The notes: generated by a model not told the origin, from the letters alone. DNA of 64,000 nt from Stanieria cyanosphaera PCC 7437 (GCF_000317575.1 NC_019748.1:3430501-3494500); one strand, 5' to 3'. Numbered from the stretch's first letter, positions 8,306-18,823 are shown. Program-made: numbers and translations.

Positions 8306-10234
8306 ATGTCAAACACGGAGCAAACAATTCAATGCTCGAATCCTCATTGTCTAGCTGTTAATTCGATAGATAATCAATTTTGTCATCGATGTAAAACGCC
8401 GATAGTCAAACGTTATCTGTGGGCAATAACAGATGCGGTCGCGCCTGAGCAAATTGGGCAACTAATTGGCGATCGCTATTTGGCATTAGATCGAAGAGTA
8501 TTTCTTGATACTCAACCAGGAAAATTACCTCAAACTCCAGAGGACGTACCTAAAACGATTATTGCTTATCTACAACTTTTTTCGTATGTGCCTCACCTTC
8601 CTCAAGTTTATGGACAACTCGATGGTACAGATATTTGGTTGCTAGAATATGGCACTGTACCAACGGACGAACGAGGAGAATTATTACATCCTCAATTGAT
8701 ACCAGAAATCACTGAAGTGTGGGAACAAGCAACTGCTTTACAACAGTTAAGTTGGTTGAGGCAAATCGTTAATCTTTGGCAACCTCTAGCTAGCAAACAG
8801 CTAGTTTCTACTCTGCTGAATGCTCAATTAATTAGAGTGAATGGACTATTAATTCAGCTTTTAGAATTAGAACCAGACCAGTCAGCTACTCCCCAGTTAA
8901 AAGATTTGGCTCAATTGTGGTCTGAGTGGAATCAAACTGCATCTGAACAAATTCAAGAATTTTTAACACAACTTTGTCTTCGTCTTCAACAAGGAACGAT
9001 TAATCAACCAGAACAAATAATCGCTCTTTTAGACCGAGCAATTCAATTATGTAGTTATACTTTTGATTATTCTTATCGGGTAGTTGCTTGTACTGATTCA
9101 GGTCCTAGTCGAAATAATAATGAAGACGCTTCCTATCCTCCCAACGAAACGCTGATTAATGTTGGCAATCAAGAAACTTCTTTAGCCATTGTCTGTGATG
9201 GAGTAGGAGGACACGAAGGAGGAGAAATTGCTGCTGAACAAACTATTAAGTATCTTAGAGATCGAGTTGCTGAATTATCTTTAGGTAAATACGATACCAA
9301 TCCGCCTAGTGTAATCCAGAAATTAGCCAATTTTACTAACGCAGCTAACGATATCATTAGTAATCGTAACGATAACGAACAACGTCAAGAACGACGACGC
9401 ATGGGAACAACCTTGGTCATGAGTTTAGCTCATCATCATGAAATGTACCTAGCTCATGTAGGGGATTCTCGGATTTATTTGATTACTCCCGAAAGTTGCC
9501 ATCAAGTTACTGTAGATGATGATTTAGCATCGAGAGAAGTACGCCTCGGCTATGCTGTTTATCGAGAAGCTCTACAATACCCTTCTGCAGGAGCTTTAAT
9601 CCAAGCTTTAGGAATGAGAGATTCTGGTTCTCTTCATCCTAATGTCCAACGATTGATTATAGATCGCGATTGTGTCTTTTTGCTTTGTACTGATGGCTTA
9701 AGTGATTTTGACCGAGTAGAACAATACTGGCAAAGTACAATCTTACCACTGTTAAAGAATTCAGACCAAAATAATCTCATCAAAGCTGCTAAAGCGTTAG
9801 TAAAAATTGCCAATGAAAAAAATGGGCATGATAATGTTACGGTGGCTTTAGTTCATTGTCAGATTCAACCTAAATCAGAAACAGAAGCAGAAGCTATTTC
9901 TTGGGCAGAGGTAGAATCAGTAGTTGGAGAATCGCTCAGTTGGTCTGAAGTTGCTGCAACTGATAGTTCTTTGCCTGAGACAGAATCATTACAGCCTACA
10001 GAAGCACAATTTACTGAACCGCTTCCGCAGCCACGCAAATCTAAAAAACTACAGCTATTATTGTTAAGCTTGATTATTTTAATTGGAATCGGGGTGTTAT
10101 CTTCTTTATTTGTACTGAAATTAATGAATGAGGCAGAAGATTCTAAAGAACTTGGGCCAACTATTCCTGAGCGAGAAATGACTAATCCTGAGCAGGAAAT
10201 AACCACTCCTCGTTCTAAAAATCAGAACTTTTAA
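8306..10234 (+). CDS. PP2C-type Ser/Thr protein phosphatase with zinc ribbon and C-terminal membrane anchor
   Basis: A 642-residue protein. The N-terminus has a short zinc ribbon (two CxnC pairs: CSNPHC and CHRC). The middle of the N-terminal half is an uncharacterised, kinase-like leftover region common in cyanobacterial members. A PP2C/PPM phosphatase domain follows (about residues 265-520), with metal-binding motifs VVACTDSGPSRNNNEDAS, IVCDGVGGHEGGE, MGTTLV, HVGDSRIYL and CTDGLSD. One membrane segment lies near the C-terminus (LLLLSLIILIGIGVLSSLFVL). I chose the ATG at 8306 because the conserved Cys region starts right after it. In-frame starts at 8249 (TTG) and 8276 (ATG) are possible. 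Its stop overlaps the convergent aminotransferase stop in TTAA at 10231-10234. Confidence 0.85.
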   Translation: MSNTEQTIQCSNPHCLAVNSIDNQFCHRCKTPIVKRYLWAITDAVAPEQIGQLIGDRYLALDRRVFLDTQPGKLPQTPEDVPKTIIAYLQLFSYVPHLPQVYGQLDGTDIWLLEYGTVPTDERGELLHPQLIPEITEVWEQATALQQLSWLRQIVNLWQPLASKQLVSTLLNAQLIRVNGLLIQLLELEPDQSATPQLKDLAQLWSEWNQTASEQIQEFLTQLCLRLQQGTINQPEQIIALLDRAIQLCSYTFDYSYRVVACTDSGPSRNNNEDASYPPNETLINVGNQETSLAIVCDGVGGHEGGEIAAEQTIKYLRDRVAELSLGKYDTNPPSVIQKLANFTNAANDIISNRNDNEQRQERRRMGTTLVMSLAHHHEMYLAHVGDSRIYLITPESCHQVTVDDDLASREVRLGYAVYREALQYPSAGALIQALGMRDSGSLHPNVQRLIIDRDCVFLLCTDGLSDFDRVEQYWQSTILPLLKNSDQNNLIKAAKALVKIANEKNGHDNVTVALVHCQIQPKSETEAEAISWAEVESVVGESLSWSEVAATDSSLPETESLQPTEAQFTEPLPQPRKSKKLQLLLLSLIILIGIGVLSSLFVLKLMNEAEDSKELGPTIPEREMTNPEQEITTPRSKNQNF

Positions 10235-11379
10235 AAATATAAAACTTGCTTTAAAGCATTAAGTAAAAGAATGACATTTTCGGGGCGACTGTTATATCCC
10301 ATTAAGCCAATTCGCCAAACTTTACCACCTAATTCACCTAAACCACCAGCAATTTCAATATTGTATTCGTTTAGTAGTTTACCAGCGATCGCTTTACCAT
10401 CAACTCCATCGGGAATACGGACAGTAGTTAAGGTAGGTAAACGATATTGTTGCTCTACATGACAAACTAGGTTTAATTCTGCTAACCCTTGCCACAGTAA
10501 CTCAGCATTAGTTTGATGTCTTTGCCAACGCTTTTCTAATCCTTCTTCAGCTACTAGACGTAAAGCCTCTCGTAAACCGTAATAAAGGTTAATTGGGGCA
10601 GTATGATGATAAACGCGTTCACTTCCCCAATATTTACTCAACAGCGACATATCTAAATACCAGTTAGCCACAGGAGTACGACGGCTGTTTAATTTATCAA
10701 TTGCCTTGGCACTCATGGTAAAAGGTGAAGCACCAGGAGGACAACCCAAACCTTTCTGGCTACAACTATAAGCCAAATCGATCCCCGATTGGTCAATCGA
10801 TAAAGGTACACCTCCCAAACTGGTAACTGTATCAACTAAAAGTAAACAATCGTACTGTTGGCATAGTTCCCCCAACCCTTCTAAAGGTTGTTTCACTCCT
10901 GTGGAAGTTTCCGCATGAACTAAAGCTAAAATTTTTGGACGATGAGTTTCTAGCGCAGTTTTGATTTCAGCTAGATCAAATACTTGTCCCCAAGGTTTGC
11001 TGATGGTACGAACATCCGCACCATATCGACTTGCCATATCTACCAAGCGATTGCCAAAATAACCTTTGACCCCGACTAAGACTACATCTTCTGGTTCAAC
11101 TACATTGGCTAAAGTTGCTTCCATCGCTGCGCTACCAGTACCACTGACCGCAATAGTTAATTCATTCTCAGTTTGCCAAGCATAACGAAGTAAATCTTGA
11201 ATTTCATCCATCACAGCTAAAAAAGTAGGATCGAGATGTCCTACTGGTGGAGTACTCATGGCAGTTAAGACGCGGGGATGGACATTGGCAGGCCCAGGCC
11301 CTAGTAAGACACGAGGCGGTAAATCTAATTGAGCGGTTTGACGACGAAAGCGATCGCTCTTTGAGCTTGTTGAAATCAT
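10231..11379 (-). CDS. Class V aminotransferase (alanine/serine-glyoxylate type)
   Basis: A 382-residue fold-type I PLP enzyme of the alanine-glyoxylate / serine-glyoxylate aminotransferase group, historically also annotated in cyanobacteria as the soluble hydrogenase small subunit. It opens the domain with LLGPGPANVHPRVL, has AVSGTGSAAMEA for phosphate binding, the aspartate of LLVDTVTSLGG, and the probable Schiff-base lysine in SCSQKGLGCPPG. It most likely makes glycine from glyoxylate in photorespiration (family inference). It is convergent with the PP2C gene, and the two stop codons share four bases. Confidence 0.88.
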   Translation of the reverse strand: MISTSSKSDRFRRQTAQLDLPPRVLLGPGPANVHPRVLTAMSTPPVGHLDPTFLAVMDEIQDLLRYAWQTENELTIAVSGTGSAAMEATLANVVEPEDVVLVGVKGYFGNRLVDMASRYGADVRTISKPWGQVFDLAEIKTALETHRPKILALVHAETSTGVKQPLEGLGELCQQYDCLLLVDTVTSLGGVPLSIDQSGIDLAYSCSQKGLGCPPGASPFTMSAKAIDKLNSRRTPVANWYLDMSLLSKYWGSERVYHHTAPINLYYGLREALRLVAEEGLEKRWQRHQTNAELLWQGLAELNLVCHVEQQYRLPTLTTVRIPDGVDGKAIAGKLLNEYNIEIAGGLGELGGKVWRIGLMGYNSRPENVILLLNALKQVLYF

Positions 11380-11854
11380 GGTTTTAATTAAGTTTCATTT
11401 TTTTTGTTTCCTTTGCTTAGTTTAAAAGAATCGCTTGCCTTTATTAAAACTAGTCTTCAAAATCTGTAATTTATTTAGTTATTATTTGAATTAACCTTGT
11501 TAATAATTTTGATTTACTAAAACTTAAAAATCAGTTAAAGATACAGTCTAGCTTGTAGACATTAAGCAAAACACGTGTTAAAAATAATCCCAACTGAACT
11601 GATAAAAGATGGAACTTGAAGTCAATAAAATCTTTAATAATTGAGTCTAGCTTGAACCAGAAAAAATTATCGATATTATAGAAGAAAAACAAAACTAAAA
11701 GATCTGTTAAGTAATACTCAAGAACCTTGCGAAACCTCAAAGAGAGAATACTATACCTCTATTTTTTACAATTATTAATCTATATTTACTGAGGAAACAA
11801 CCAAAAAAATTTGAAATAATTGAAACTGTTTGATCAAAATTTTTTGCACAACAA
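11380..11854. other. 475-base AT-rich gap upstream of exbB
   Basis: This is the divergent promoter region for the aminotransferase and the exbB/exbD pair. A 69-codon minus-strand open frame (11531-11740) rich in Phe/Leu/Asp looks like a chance product of AT-rich DNA. I see no hairpins or conserved gene. Confidence 0.5.
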
Positions 11855-11872
11855 ATGGAGGGACAACAAACC

Positions 11873-12556
11873 GTGAATTTTGCTGAACTTATTGCCAAAG
11901 GTGGAGTAACAATCTGGCCACTATTATTTCTTTCAATTCTTTCTGTAGGAACGATTTTAGAACGACTCTGGTTTTGGTCAAGAGTTTTGATTCAAGAAAA
12001 ATTAATTATCAATCGCGTCATGGAAGCAGCGACTCTTAACTGGCGTTTAGTTGAAAAAATTGCCCGTGAATACAAAAATCATCCTTTAGCAAATTTTATC
12101 TATTCTCCTCTACAATTAATTAATCCCGAACCAGAAGTTTTTCACTTAGCTTTAGAAGCTGCTGCTGATGATGAGTTGGCTCATATGCGTAAGGGAGAAA
12201 AAGTTTTAGAAGCTGTGATTGCTCTTTCGCCTCTATTGGGTTTATTTGGTACAGTTTGGGGTTTGATTCAAGCTCTTAGTTCAATTAAACTTAGCGATCT
12301 TGGTACTGCTTCTACTTCTGGGGTTACTTTAGGAATAAGTGAGGCTTTAATCTCTACCGCAGCAGGTTTGTTAGTTGCGATTATTAGTCTAGCTTTTTAT
12401 CGTCTTTTTCAAGCTTTTTGGGCAAATCAAGTCAGAATTTTTCGTAAAATTGGCAGTCAACTAGAATTAATTTATCGGCAGAAATGGTTGGAAGCCGAAA
12501 CTGAAGGATTACCAGTCGATTTTCACTTAGAAACTGATTCTAGTTTGGAGCGATAA
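11873..12556 (+). CDS. exbB: MotA/TolQ/ExbB-family proton channel protein
   Basis: This is the larger channel subunit that, with ExbD, uses the proton-motive force to energise a TonB-like protein. The product of about 227 residues has an N-terminal membrane helix ([22 protein letters not shown]), a cytoplasmic loop, and two further helices including [15 protein letters not shown] and [24 protein letters not shown], characteristic of the family. I prefer the GTG at 11873 ([11 protein letters not shown]) because GGAGG lies at 11857-11861 and no ribosome site precedes the in-frame ATG at 11855. exbD follows after 23 bases. Confidence 0.9.
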   Translation: MNFAELIAKGGVTIWPLLFLSILSVGTILERLWFWSRVLIQEKLIINRVMEAATLNWRLVEKIAREYKNHPLANFIYSPLQLINPEPEVFHLALEAAADDELAHMRKGEKVLEAVIALSPLLGLFGTVWGLIQALSSIKLSDLGTASTSGVTLGISEALISTAAGLLVAIISLAFYRLFQAFWANQVRIFRKIGSQLELIYRQKWLEAETEGLPVDFHLETDSSLER

Positions 12557-12579
12557 GATTTAAATTTATTTAAACAATT

Positions 12580-13176
12580 ATGACAATAAAAAAAACTAAT
12601 ACACGCCATCCATATCCTACTCATCTTCCTATGCGTCGAATGCGACTCTGGCAAGATGAATCAGTTCACCAGGAAACCAGAATTGAGATTCTTCCTCTGA
12701 TTGATGTCATTTTTTGTATTTTGACGTTTTTTATTTTGGGTGCAGTCGGTTTATCTCGTCAGCAAGCAATTAATCTCGATTTACCTAGTGCTAAAACGGG
12801 TAAAGCCCAAATGCGAGATATGTTAGTAGTTAGTTTAGATGATTTGGGTCAAATTTATGTCGAACAACAGATCGTAACCAAAACGCAGCTATCGCAGTCG
12901 ATTAAAAATTATCATCAATCCAATCCAGAAGGGTTAATGGTACTTCATGCTGCTAAAAACACTACTTATCGTGAAGTTGTAGAGGTATTAGATGTTTTAA
13001 GAGAGGTAGGAGGCGATCGCGTGGCTTTAGCTACTCTTCCTGGAGATTCTCAAGCAACAGAAACACCTACTAATTTTGATACTAACCCAAATCCTTATTT
13101 ACCAGGTCTTCCAGGTTTACCCAGTAATTATAATCCTTATTCTATTCCTAATCCTCCTAGTCCACCTAGTAATTAA
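12580..13176 (+). CDS. exbD: ExbD/TolR-family biopolymer transport protein
   Basis: A 198-residue partner of ExbB. It has a short cytoplasmic N-terminus, one membrane helix holding the proton-conducting aspartate (LPLIDVIFCILTFFILGAVGL), and a periplasmic domain (about residues 75-155). The C-terminus adds a Pro/Asn-rich tail (NPYLPGLPGLPSNYNPYS) that is longer than usual. The exbB and exbD genes form an operon. A candidate TonB partner is 10 kb away (23860-24969). Confidence 0.9.
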   Translation: MTIKKTNTRHPYPTHLPMRRMRLWQDESVHQETRIEILPLIDVIFCILTFFILGAVGLSRQQAINLDLPSAKTGKAQMRDMLVVSLDDLGQIYVEQQIVTKTQLSQSIKNYHQSNPEGLMVLHAAKNTTYREVVEVLDVLREVGGDRVALATLPGDSQATETPTNFDTNPNPYLPGLPGLPSNYNPYSIPNPPSPPSN

Positions 13177-13182
13177 TTTGAT

Positions 13183-13300
13183 TAACAGTTACCAGTTATC
13201 AGTTTTTTACTTTACTCCTTCGCGATCGCTCAGGACGCTTCGCGCTTTTTACTTTACCAATAACCATCAACCATTAACAAACATCAAGCAAATGAACTGT
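13183..13300. repeat. Degenerate heptamer-type repeats downstream of exbD
   Basis: CAGTTACCAGTTATCAG at 13191-13207 and AACCATCAACCATTAAC near 13260 belong to the same sort of dispersed CAGTTAC/AACCATC repeats seen at 21535, 23765-23850, 54480-54560 and 59170-59220. The block also holds one GCGATCGC. Confidence 0.5.
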
Positions 13301-13359
13301 ATCTCTAAAAATTGAGAAACACAATAGACGCAGTTAACTTAAGCGAAAAAAAATATTTT

Positions 13360-13941
13360 TTAAGCAGCAGTCAGAGAAAAACCTTTCATTTTATTAATTA
13401 AATGCTCGAAATAAGGAGCTAATTGAATTTTCTCTTGTTCCTCGAACTGCTGCAAACTATAGTATTTCAATTTTTCTAGCCCTAAAACCATAGCCTCAAG
13501 AGGAACTTTTAATTCTTGATACAATTGTTCCATATAACCTAAGCCAGTTGTACTAGTATATTCAACGGATTGCCCCGCTATACCATAGGTAATACAACGC
13601 AAAAAATGCCAGAAATCTCGCCAGCAAGCTTCTGCTCTAGCTGGAGGGTATAAATCTCCACCAGGTTCGGTAATTTGAGGATAAGCAGCTAAAACTTCGG
13701 CTCTTGCTTGAGATACAATTTCTTCAACTCTATCTCTTAGCAGTTGAGCTTGAGTAGTGGAAGTAGTAAGCTGTGGAGTAAGAGTCTGAATTTGCTTAAT
13801 GTCTTGATCACTAAGATATCTGCCTTGATCGTCGGCTTGTTGAAAAATTTCGATAACTTCGTTTGAATATTGCTTCTGCCAATCAGCAAAACTGACAATT
13901 CGAGACTTTTGAATTAATTCCTTAATGCGATCGCTAAGCAT
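13360..13941 (-). CDS. Divergent phycobiliprotein-like protein
   Basis: A 193-residue protein of the phycobiliprotein globin-like fold. The segment PARAEACWRDFWHFLRCITYG (residues 100-120) matches the bilin-attachment region of allophycocyanin and phycocyanin subunits, with Cys106 in the position of the chromophore-binding Cys (normally ...CxRDxxxxLR). The C-terminal GLEKLKYYSLQQFEEQEKIQLAPYFEHLINKM is non-canonical and the sequence as a whole is far from ApcA/B/D/F or CpcA/B. The role is unknown: it may be a minor phycobilisome component or a stress-related bilin sensor. It is divergent from a HEAT-repeat gene and near a CpeS-type lyase, which suggests it is chromophorylated (inferred). Confidence 0.75.
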   Translation of the reverse strand: MLSDRIKELIQKSRIVSFADWQKQYSNEVIEIFQQADDQGRYLSDQDIKQIQTLTPQLTTSTTQAQLLRDRVEEIVSQARAEVLAAYPQITEPGGDLYPPARAEACWRDFWHFLRCITYGIAGQSVEYTSTTGLGYMEQLYQELKVPLEAMVLGLEKLKYYSLQQFEEQEKIQLAPYFEHLINKMKGFSLTAA

Positions 13942-13993
13942 TTTTTAATCTAATTACAATTTTTGATCTATTTACATCAAAGATCATCCCAAA

Positions 13994-14013
13994 TGCAGTT
14001 ATAGTTAACTGCA
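13994..14013. promoter_or_regulatory. Perfect inverted repeat between divergent genes, candidate operator
   Basis: TGCAGTTATAGTTAACTGCA has two exact 8-base arms (TGCAGTTA / TAACTGCA) around TAGT. It lies midway between the phycobiliprotein-like gene (start 13941) and the HEAT gene (start 14063), a position suited to a dimeric regulator controlling both. The binding protein is unknown. Confidence 0.5.
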
Positions 14014-14062
14014 AATGTAAAGTAAGGTAAAGTAAAAAATTTCTTTTTCCCTCAGAAAATAT

Positions 14063-14719
14063 ATGGATTTTAATTTGATTCAAGAATATTTAAGTAATTC
14101 CGATTCTCAAAAGCGGATGAAAGCAATTACTGAACTAAGAAATTATGAAACAGACATTGTAGTACCTCTGTTGAAAGAAAAAATCAATGACAAAGAATTT
14201 TTAGTTCGTTCTTTTGTGGCGATGGGACTCGGAAAAAAACGCAATGCAGAATCTTTTGCAGCGTTATTACAGATGATGAAACTCGACCGAGATCCTAATG
14301 TTCGTGCTGAAGCTGCTAATTCTCTTTCTCTTTTTGGCACGGTTTCAATACCTCATTTAGTATTGATGTTTGAACAAGATGATCATTGGTTGGTTCGTCG
14401 CAGTATTCTAGCAGCCTTAGCTGAATTAGATTGTCCACAAGAATTATTAGAAGTTTGTATTTGCGGTTTACACGGAGAAGATCAAACTGTTCGAGAGGCT
14501 TGTATTGACTGTTTAGTTCGTTTCGCTAATACTTCCAAACAAGAAGAGGCTTTAGCTCAACTCTTGGCTTTAGTAACAGATCAATGGTGGCGTACTCGGA
14601 TGCGAGTAGCAAGGGCATTGGCAAAATTTAACACCCCTCAAGCACAAGAAGCTCTTAACCAACTTAAACAAGACGAAGATCATCGAGTAGTGGGTGCTGT
14701 GTTGGAAAGTTTAATTTAG
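14063..14719 (+). CDS. HEAT-repeat protein (PBS-lyase HEAT-like)
   Basis: A 218-residue all-helical protein built from about six HEAT/PBS-lyase repeats, such as DKEFLVRSFVAMGLGKKRNAES, DPNVRAEAANSLSLFG, DDHWLVRRSILAALAELD and DQTVREACIDCLVRFA. The same repeat type builds bilin lyases CpcE/CpcF and the degradation factor NblB. Divergent from a phycobiliprotein-like gene and followed by a CpeS-type lyase gene, it may act in assembly or turnover of that phycobiliprotein (inferred). A generic protein-protein interaction role is the alternative. Confidence 0.8.
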   Translation: MDFNLIQEYLSNSDSQKRMKAITELRNYETDIVVPLLKEKINDKEFLVRSFVAMGLGKKRNAESFAALLQMMKLDRDPNVRAEAANSLSLFGTVSIPHLVLMFEQDDHWLVRRSILAALAELDCPQELLEVCICGLHGEDQTVREACIDCLVRFANTSKQEEALAQLLALVTDQWWRTRMRVARALAKFNTPQAQEALNQLKQDEDHRVVGAVLESLI

Positions 14720-14865
14720 TTAATTGATCTTAAGATTAAAGACCGTACAAATGCCTAAGCTGATCTAAAGATCGTGTTATATTAAGAAAAATTAAGAAAA
14801 TTGGGACGCTCCTTTACAGAGGTAGCTAATCATGCATCAAACTTATTAACAGAGGTTTGCTCTCT

Positions 14866-15408
14866 ATGACATCAGTGGGAATGACAACAAAAACATTAGA
14901 ATCTTTATCGCTTGAATTTTTTCAACAATCAGCAGGTCAATGGCAATCTCAGCGACGCTACTACACACTCAATAAGGAAACAGAACCTCAAGAAGTTGAA
15001 AGTTTAATTACGATTAAATTTTTAGAACAAGGTACACCAGAACTAATTGAATTAGCCAAACTGCATCAGCTAGATAATTTGGAAGCTTTGGTTGGTGGAA
15101 CAAAAGTAACCTGGTCAAGTAATTATACTGGTACAATTCGCAAACCTTCTAACGGTTCAACTGTATTTGGAGTATGGGAAAATAAACTATATCGCGATCG
15201 CGGTTTTGCCACTACTGAACCGGTCGTTGCGACTTATTACTTTACCAATCCTCAAACTATGTGTTTGCGTACCGAGTACAATGGTTCAGTTTTTGAAGAA
15301 GAAATTAAACTAATTGGTCAAAGTTATCGTACTAGACAATCAATTATTTCTCGTGCTGGACAAGAATTAATGATCGGTCAATACTTAGAAAAACGTCTCG
15401 AAAATTAA
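14866..15408 (+). CDS. CpeS/CpcS-family phycobiliprotein lyase
   Basis: A lipocalin-fold bilin lyase of about 180 residues of the CpcS/CpeS (S/U-type) family, which attaches phycobilins to cysteines of phycobiliproteins. The N-terminal FFQQSAGQWQSQRRYYTL segment and the later conserved pattern (NGSTVFGVWENKLYRDRGFATTEP, TEYNGSVFEEEIKLIG, RTRQSII) are typical. I chose the ATG at 14866, preceded by AGAGG at 14851-14855. An upstream TTG is also in frame. The lyase may serve the phycobiliprotein-like gene at 13360-13941 (inferred). Confidence 0.85.
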   Translation: MTSVGMTTKTLESLSLEFFQQSAGQWQSQRRYYTLNKETEPQEVESLITIKFLEQGTPELIELAKLHQLDNLEALVGGTKVTWSSNYTGTIRKPSNGSTVFGVWENKLYRDRGFATTEPVVATYYFTNPQTMCLRTEYNGSVFEEEIKLIGQSYRTRQSIISRAGQELMIGQYLEKRLEN

Positions 15409-15433
15409 TAACACTGAAACATTTATTTAATAT

Positions 15434-15487
15434 TTCCGTCATAATTGCTGAAGTAGATCCAATAAGCACAATGACGGATATTTTTTA
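15434..15487 (+). terminator. Rho-independent terminator after the lyase gene
   Basis: The inverted arms TCCGTCAT (15435-15442) and ATGACGGA (15471-15478) are followed by TATTTTTT. The long loop contains a smaller TGCT/AGCA stem. Confidence 0.65.
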
Positions 15488-15569
15488 TTAACATCTAAAT
15501 TAAGTTAATAAATAGTTCTAGCTCATTAATTATTTAGTTATTCATTTTAATATTTACAAAAGGGATATT

Positions 15570-16364
15570 ATGTCGCCACAATTAACGTCTTTACTCCAAA
15601 AAAGCAGTTTAGCTTTATCTTTAGTGGTAATGTTTAGCGGAGCTAATGCTTATGCGTTACCAGCTTCTAATAGCAATAACTTAGACAATTACAACTTTAA
15701 AAAACTGTTTCAAGTAATCAGTCAAAGTAATACTCAACCACCAGAAGTAATTATTGATGAGAATGGAAACTCTGGTTCTTCTAGCAGTACCAGAACTACG
15801 AACAGTACCTATTCAACCAGCAGCGATACTAGATTTAGATGTGAAATGGTTAACGGTGAATATACAGTAATGTATTATCCCGAAAGTCGACCTGATCAAG
15901 CTTATCCTTGGGCAATTCCAAGTCAATTGGGTGGTGGTTGGACTCCACAAAATAGATGTAATGAAATTACTAGGCGGTTAGAATCATATCGTCAAGATGG
16001 CTTGCTAGAGTTAACTACAGGCATTGAAAACGGCTATGATACAATTTGCGTGACTACTCAAGTAGACCCAACTGATTGCAAAATTGTTTTAACTGTACCA
16101 CCAGGACAAGACCCTCAAATTACCCGCGACCAAGTTTTTGAAAATCTTTTAGTTGCTGATGATGGTCAACAAACTCAAGGTGTTTATACTTATACCGATA
16201 ATGGTGGTGGAGATATTCTTAATCAAATTGGCAATGTTATTGGTGGCGGTAAGAAACCAGTTGCTTCGCCTAAAGATATTGATTTACGTCCCTTCTTAGA
16301 TCCTGCTGATGGTGGTACAGGAACAAGATTAAGACAAACCTCTAATTCTAATTCTCAAAAACCA

Positions 16365-16379
<15 letters not shown>
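15570..16379 (+). CDS. Secreted COP23-domain protein
   Basis: A 269-residue exported protein with a signal peptide (SLALSLVVMFSGANAYALP, residues about 13-31), a Ser/Thr/Asn linker, and a COP23-type domain (about 85-200). The domain holds FRCEMVNGEYTVMYYPES, a central QNRCNEITRRLESYRQDGLLEL, and CVTTQVDPTDCKIVLTV. COP23 was described in a cyanobacterium as a circadian-expressed membrane-associated protein, and its molecular role is unknown. The C-terminus is Asn/Ser-rich and ends in a tail that may be disordered. A good purine-rich ribosome site (AAAAGGG) lies about 7 bases before the ATG. Confidence 0.8.
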
Positions 16380-17620
<1,241 letters not shown>

Positions 17621-17692
17621 TTAAATGATGTACATTAATCTACTTGGTTTGCCAGGTCAAGAGAGAGGCGACATACTGCTATCCGTCTGGGA

Positions 17693-18823
17693 TTAGAGTC
17701 CGCCGATCGCCTGGGCTAGCCCGATGAAGAAAGGTATACACACGCCGATCGCAATTGGCGTACCGATGGCTGTCGAGGCACCAATGTAAGCTGAGGGGTT
17801 TGCCGACGGGATACCGGCTCGTAACGTGGGTGGGCCTGAAATGTCTGAACTAGAGGCAGCGATGACGGCTAGGATCACGACACCACCCATGCTGAATCCC
17901 ACGGTGTAGTGGGCAATCATGCCGAGAGCGAAGGCGATGCACCCATGCAGAAATGGTGCTACCACACTATACACGACATACCATTGGGCAACCTTGCGCA
18001 GTTCGCCAAGCCTTGACCAAGCCTCTATACCCATGACCAGCATCAAGATCGAAAGCAAGCCTTTAAAGGCAGGATCGTAGAAGCCTTCATAGACAGTTTC
18101 TGGCTTGGTGAATATGCCAAGAGCGAGACCTAATAACATTGCCGATAAGGCAGGACCCCGAAGACTTTCCTCCACGATAGGCCATATCTTGACGCGATTA
18201 TCCGCATCCCCATTCTGCTGGCTGCGATACTCCTGCCGAGTACTGGGATAATCCTCCTGAGCGGGATAATCGCCTACCGCAACGGGCTGCTTGCTGAAAG
18301 ACTCCTGCTTAATATATTGGGCTGCAGCACTCTTCTTTCTTTTGTTGAGATAAATGTTGGCTACAACAATCGCAGTTACGAGTGCTGGGATATCCATGAA
18401 GGGATAGAGTGCGCCAGCCCATGCCTCGTATTGGATGTTTTGTTCTTCCAGTACCGTCAGCCCAGCAGCCATAGTAGAGCCACTCACGGCACCAAACAAC
18501 CCCCCAGTTGCGATCGCATCCACAACTTTGACATTTGGCAGCTTTGCCAATGTAGAACGGGCGATAAATACAACAAGAATCCCTACTATTACAGCACAGG
18601 CTACGGGTAACACCATATCCAACAAACTGGAATTGCGGATTGCAATTCCCCCGGTCAGACCGATTTTGGTGAGCAGCATGAAGACGATGATCGTACAAAT
18701 CGACTCTGGAATTATCAATTCGCTACCGAGAGCAGCAATGATCATTCCACCAATCAAAAAAGCGAGTGTTGGGGACTGCAACTGGAGAATGAAGTCCTTT
18801 ACGAAAAGGGACAAGAAATCCAC
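17693..18823 (-). CDS. sbtA: Sodium-dependent bicarbonate transporter SbtA
   Basis: A 376-residue membrane transporter importing bicarbonate with sodium in the CO2-concentrating mechanism. It has about ten membrane helices split by a polar cytoplasmic loop (around residues 160-210, KKRKKSAAAQY...NGDADNRVK). Family segments are SPTLAFLIGGMIIAALGSE, TGGLFGAVSGSTMAAGL and AASSSDISGPPTLRAGIPSANPSAYIG. The start is a GTG at 18823 with AAGGAGG six bases ahead. It is followed by sbtB. Compared with neighbours, its codons use visibly more G and C, which suggests acquisition by transfer (inferred by eye, not computed). Confidence 0.95.
   Translation of the reverse strand: MDFLSLFVKDFILQLQSPTLAFLIGGMIIAALGSELIIPESICTIIVFMLLTKIGLTGGIAIRNSSLLDMVLPVACAVIVGILVVFIARSTLAKLPNVKVVDAIATGGLFGAVSGSTMAAGLTVLEEQNIQYEAWAGALYPFMDIPALVTAIVVANIYLNKRKKSAAAQYIKQESFSKQPVAVGDYPAQEDYPSTRQEYRSQQNGDADNRVKIWPIVEESLRGPALSAMLLGLALGIFTKPETVYEGFYDPAFKGLLSILMLVMGIEAWSRLGELRKVAQWYVVYSVVAPFLHGCIAFALGMIAHYTVGFSMGGVVILAVIAASSSDISGPPTLRAGIPSANPSAYIGASTAIGTPIAIGVCIPFFIGLAQAIGGL

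Noticed and set aside
11531-11740. 69-codon minus-strand frame upstream of exbB
   Set aside because: Composition (Phe, Leu, Asp, Ile) fits chance AT-rich DNA; there is no ribosome site or recognisable motif.
13076-13315. 79-codon frame overlapping the end of exbD
   Set aside because: It is an alternative frame of the exbD Pro/Asn tail that runs into repeat-rich DNA.
18309-18698. A 129-codon minus-strand open frame with many Cys and Arg, inside sbtA
   Set aside because: It is a shifted-frame shadow of the strongly conserved, G+C-rich sbtA coding region and shows no family similarity or start context.
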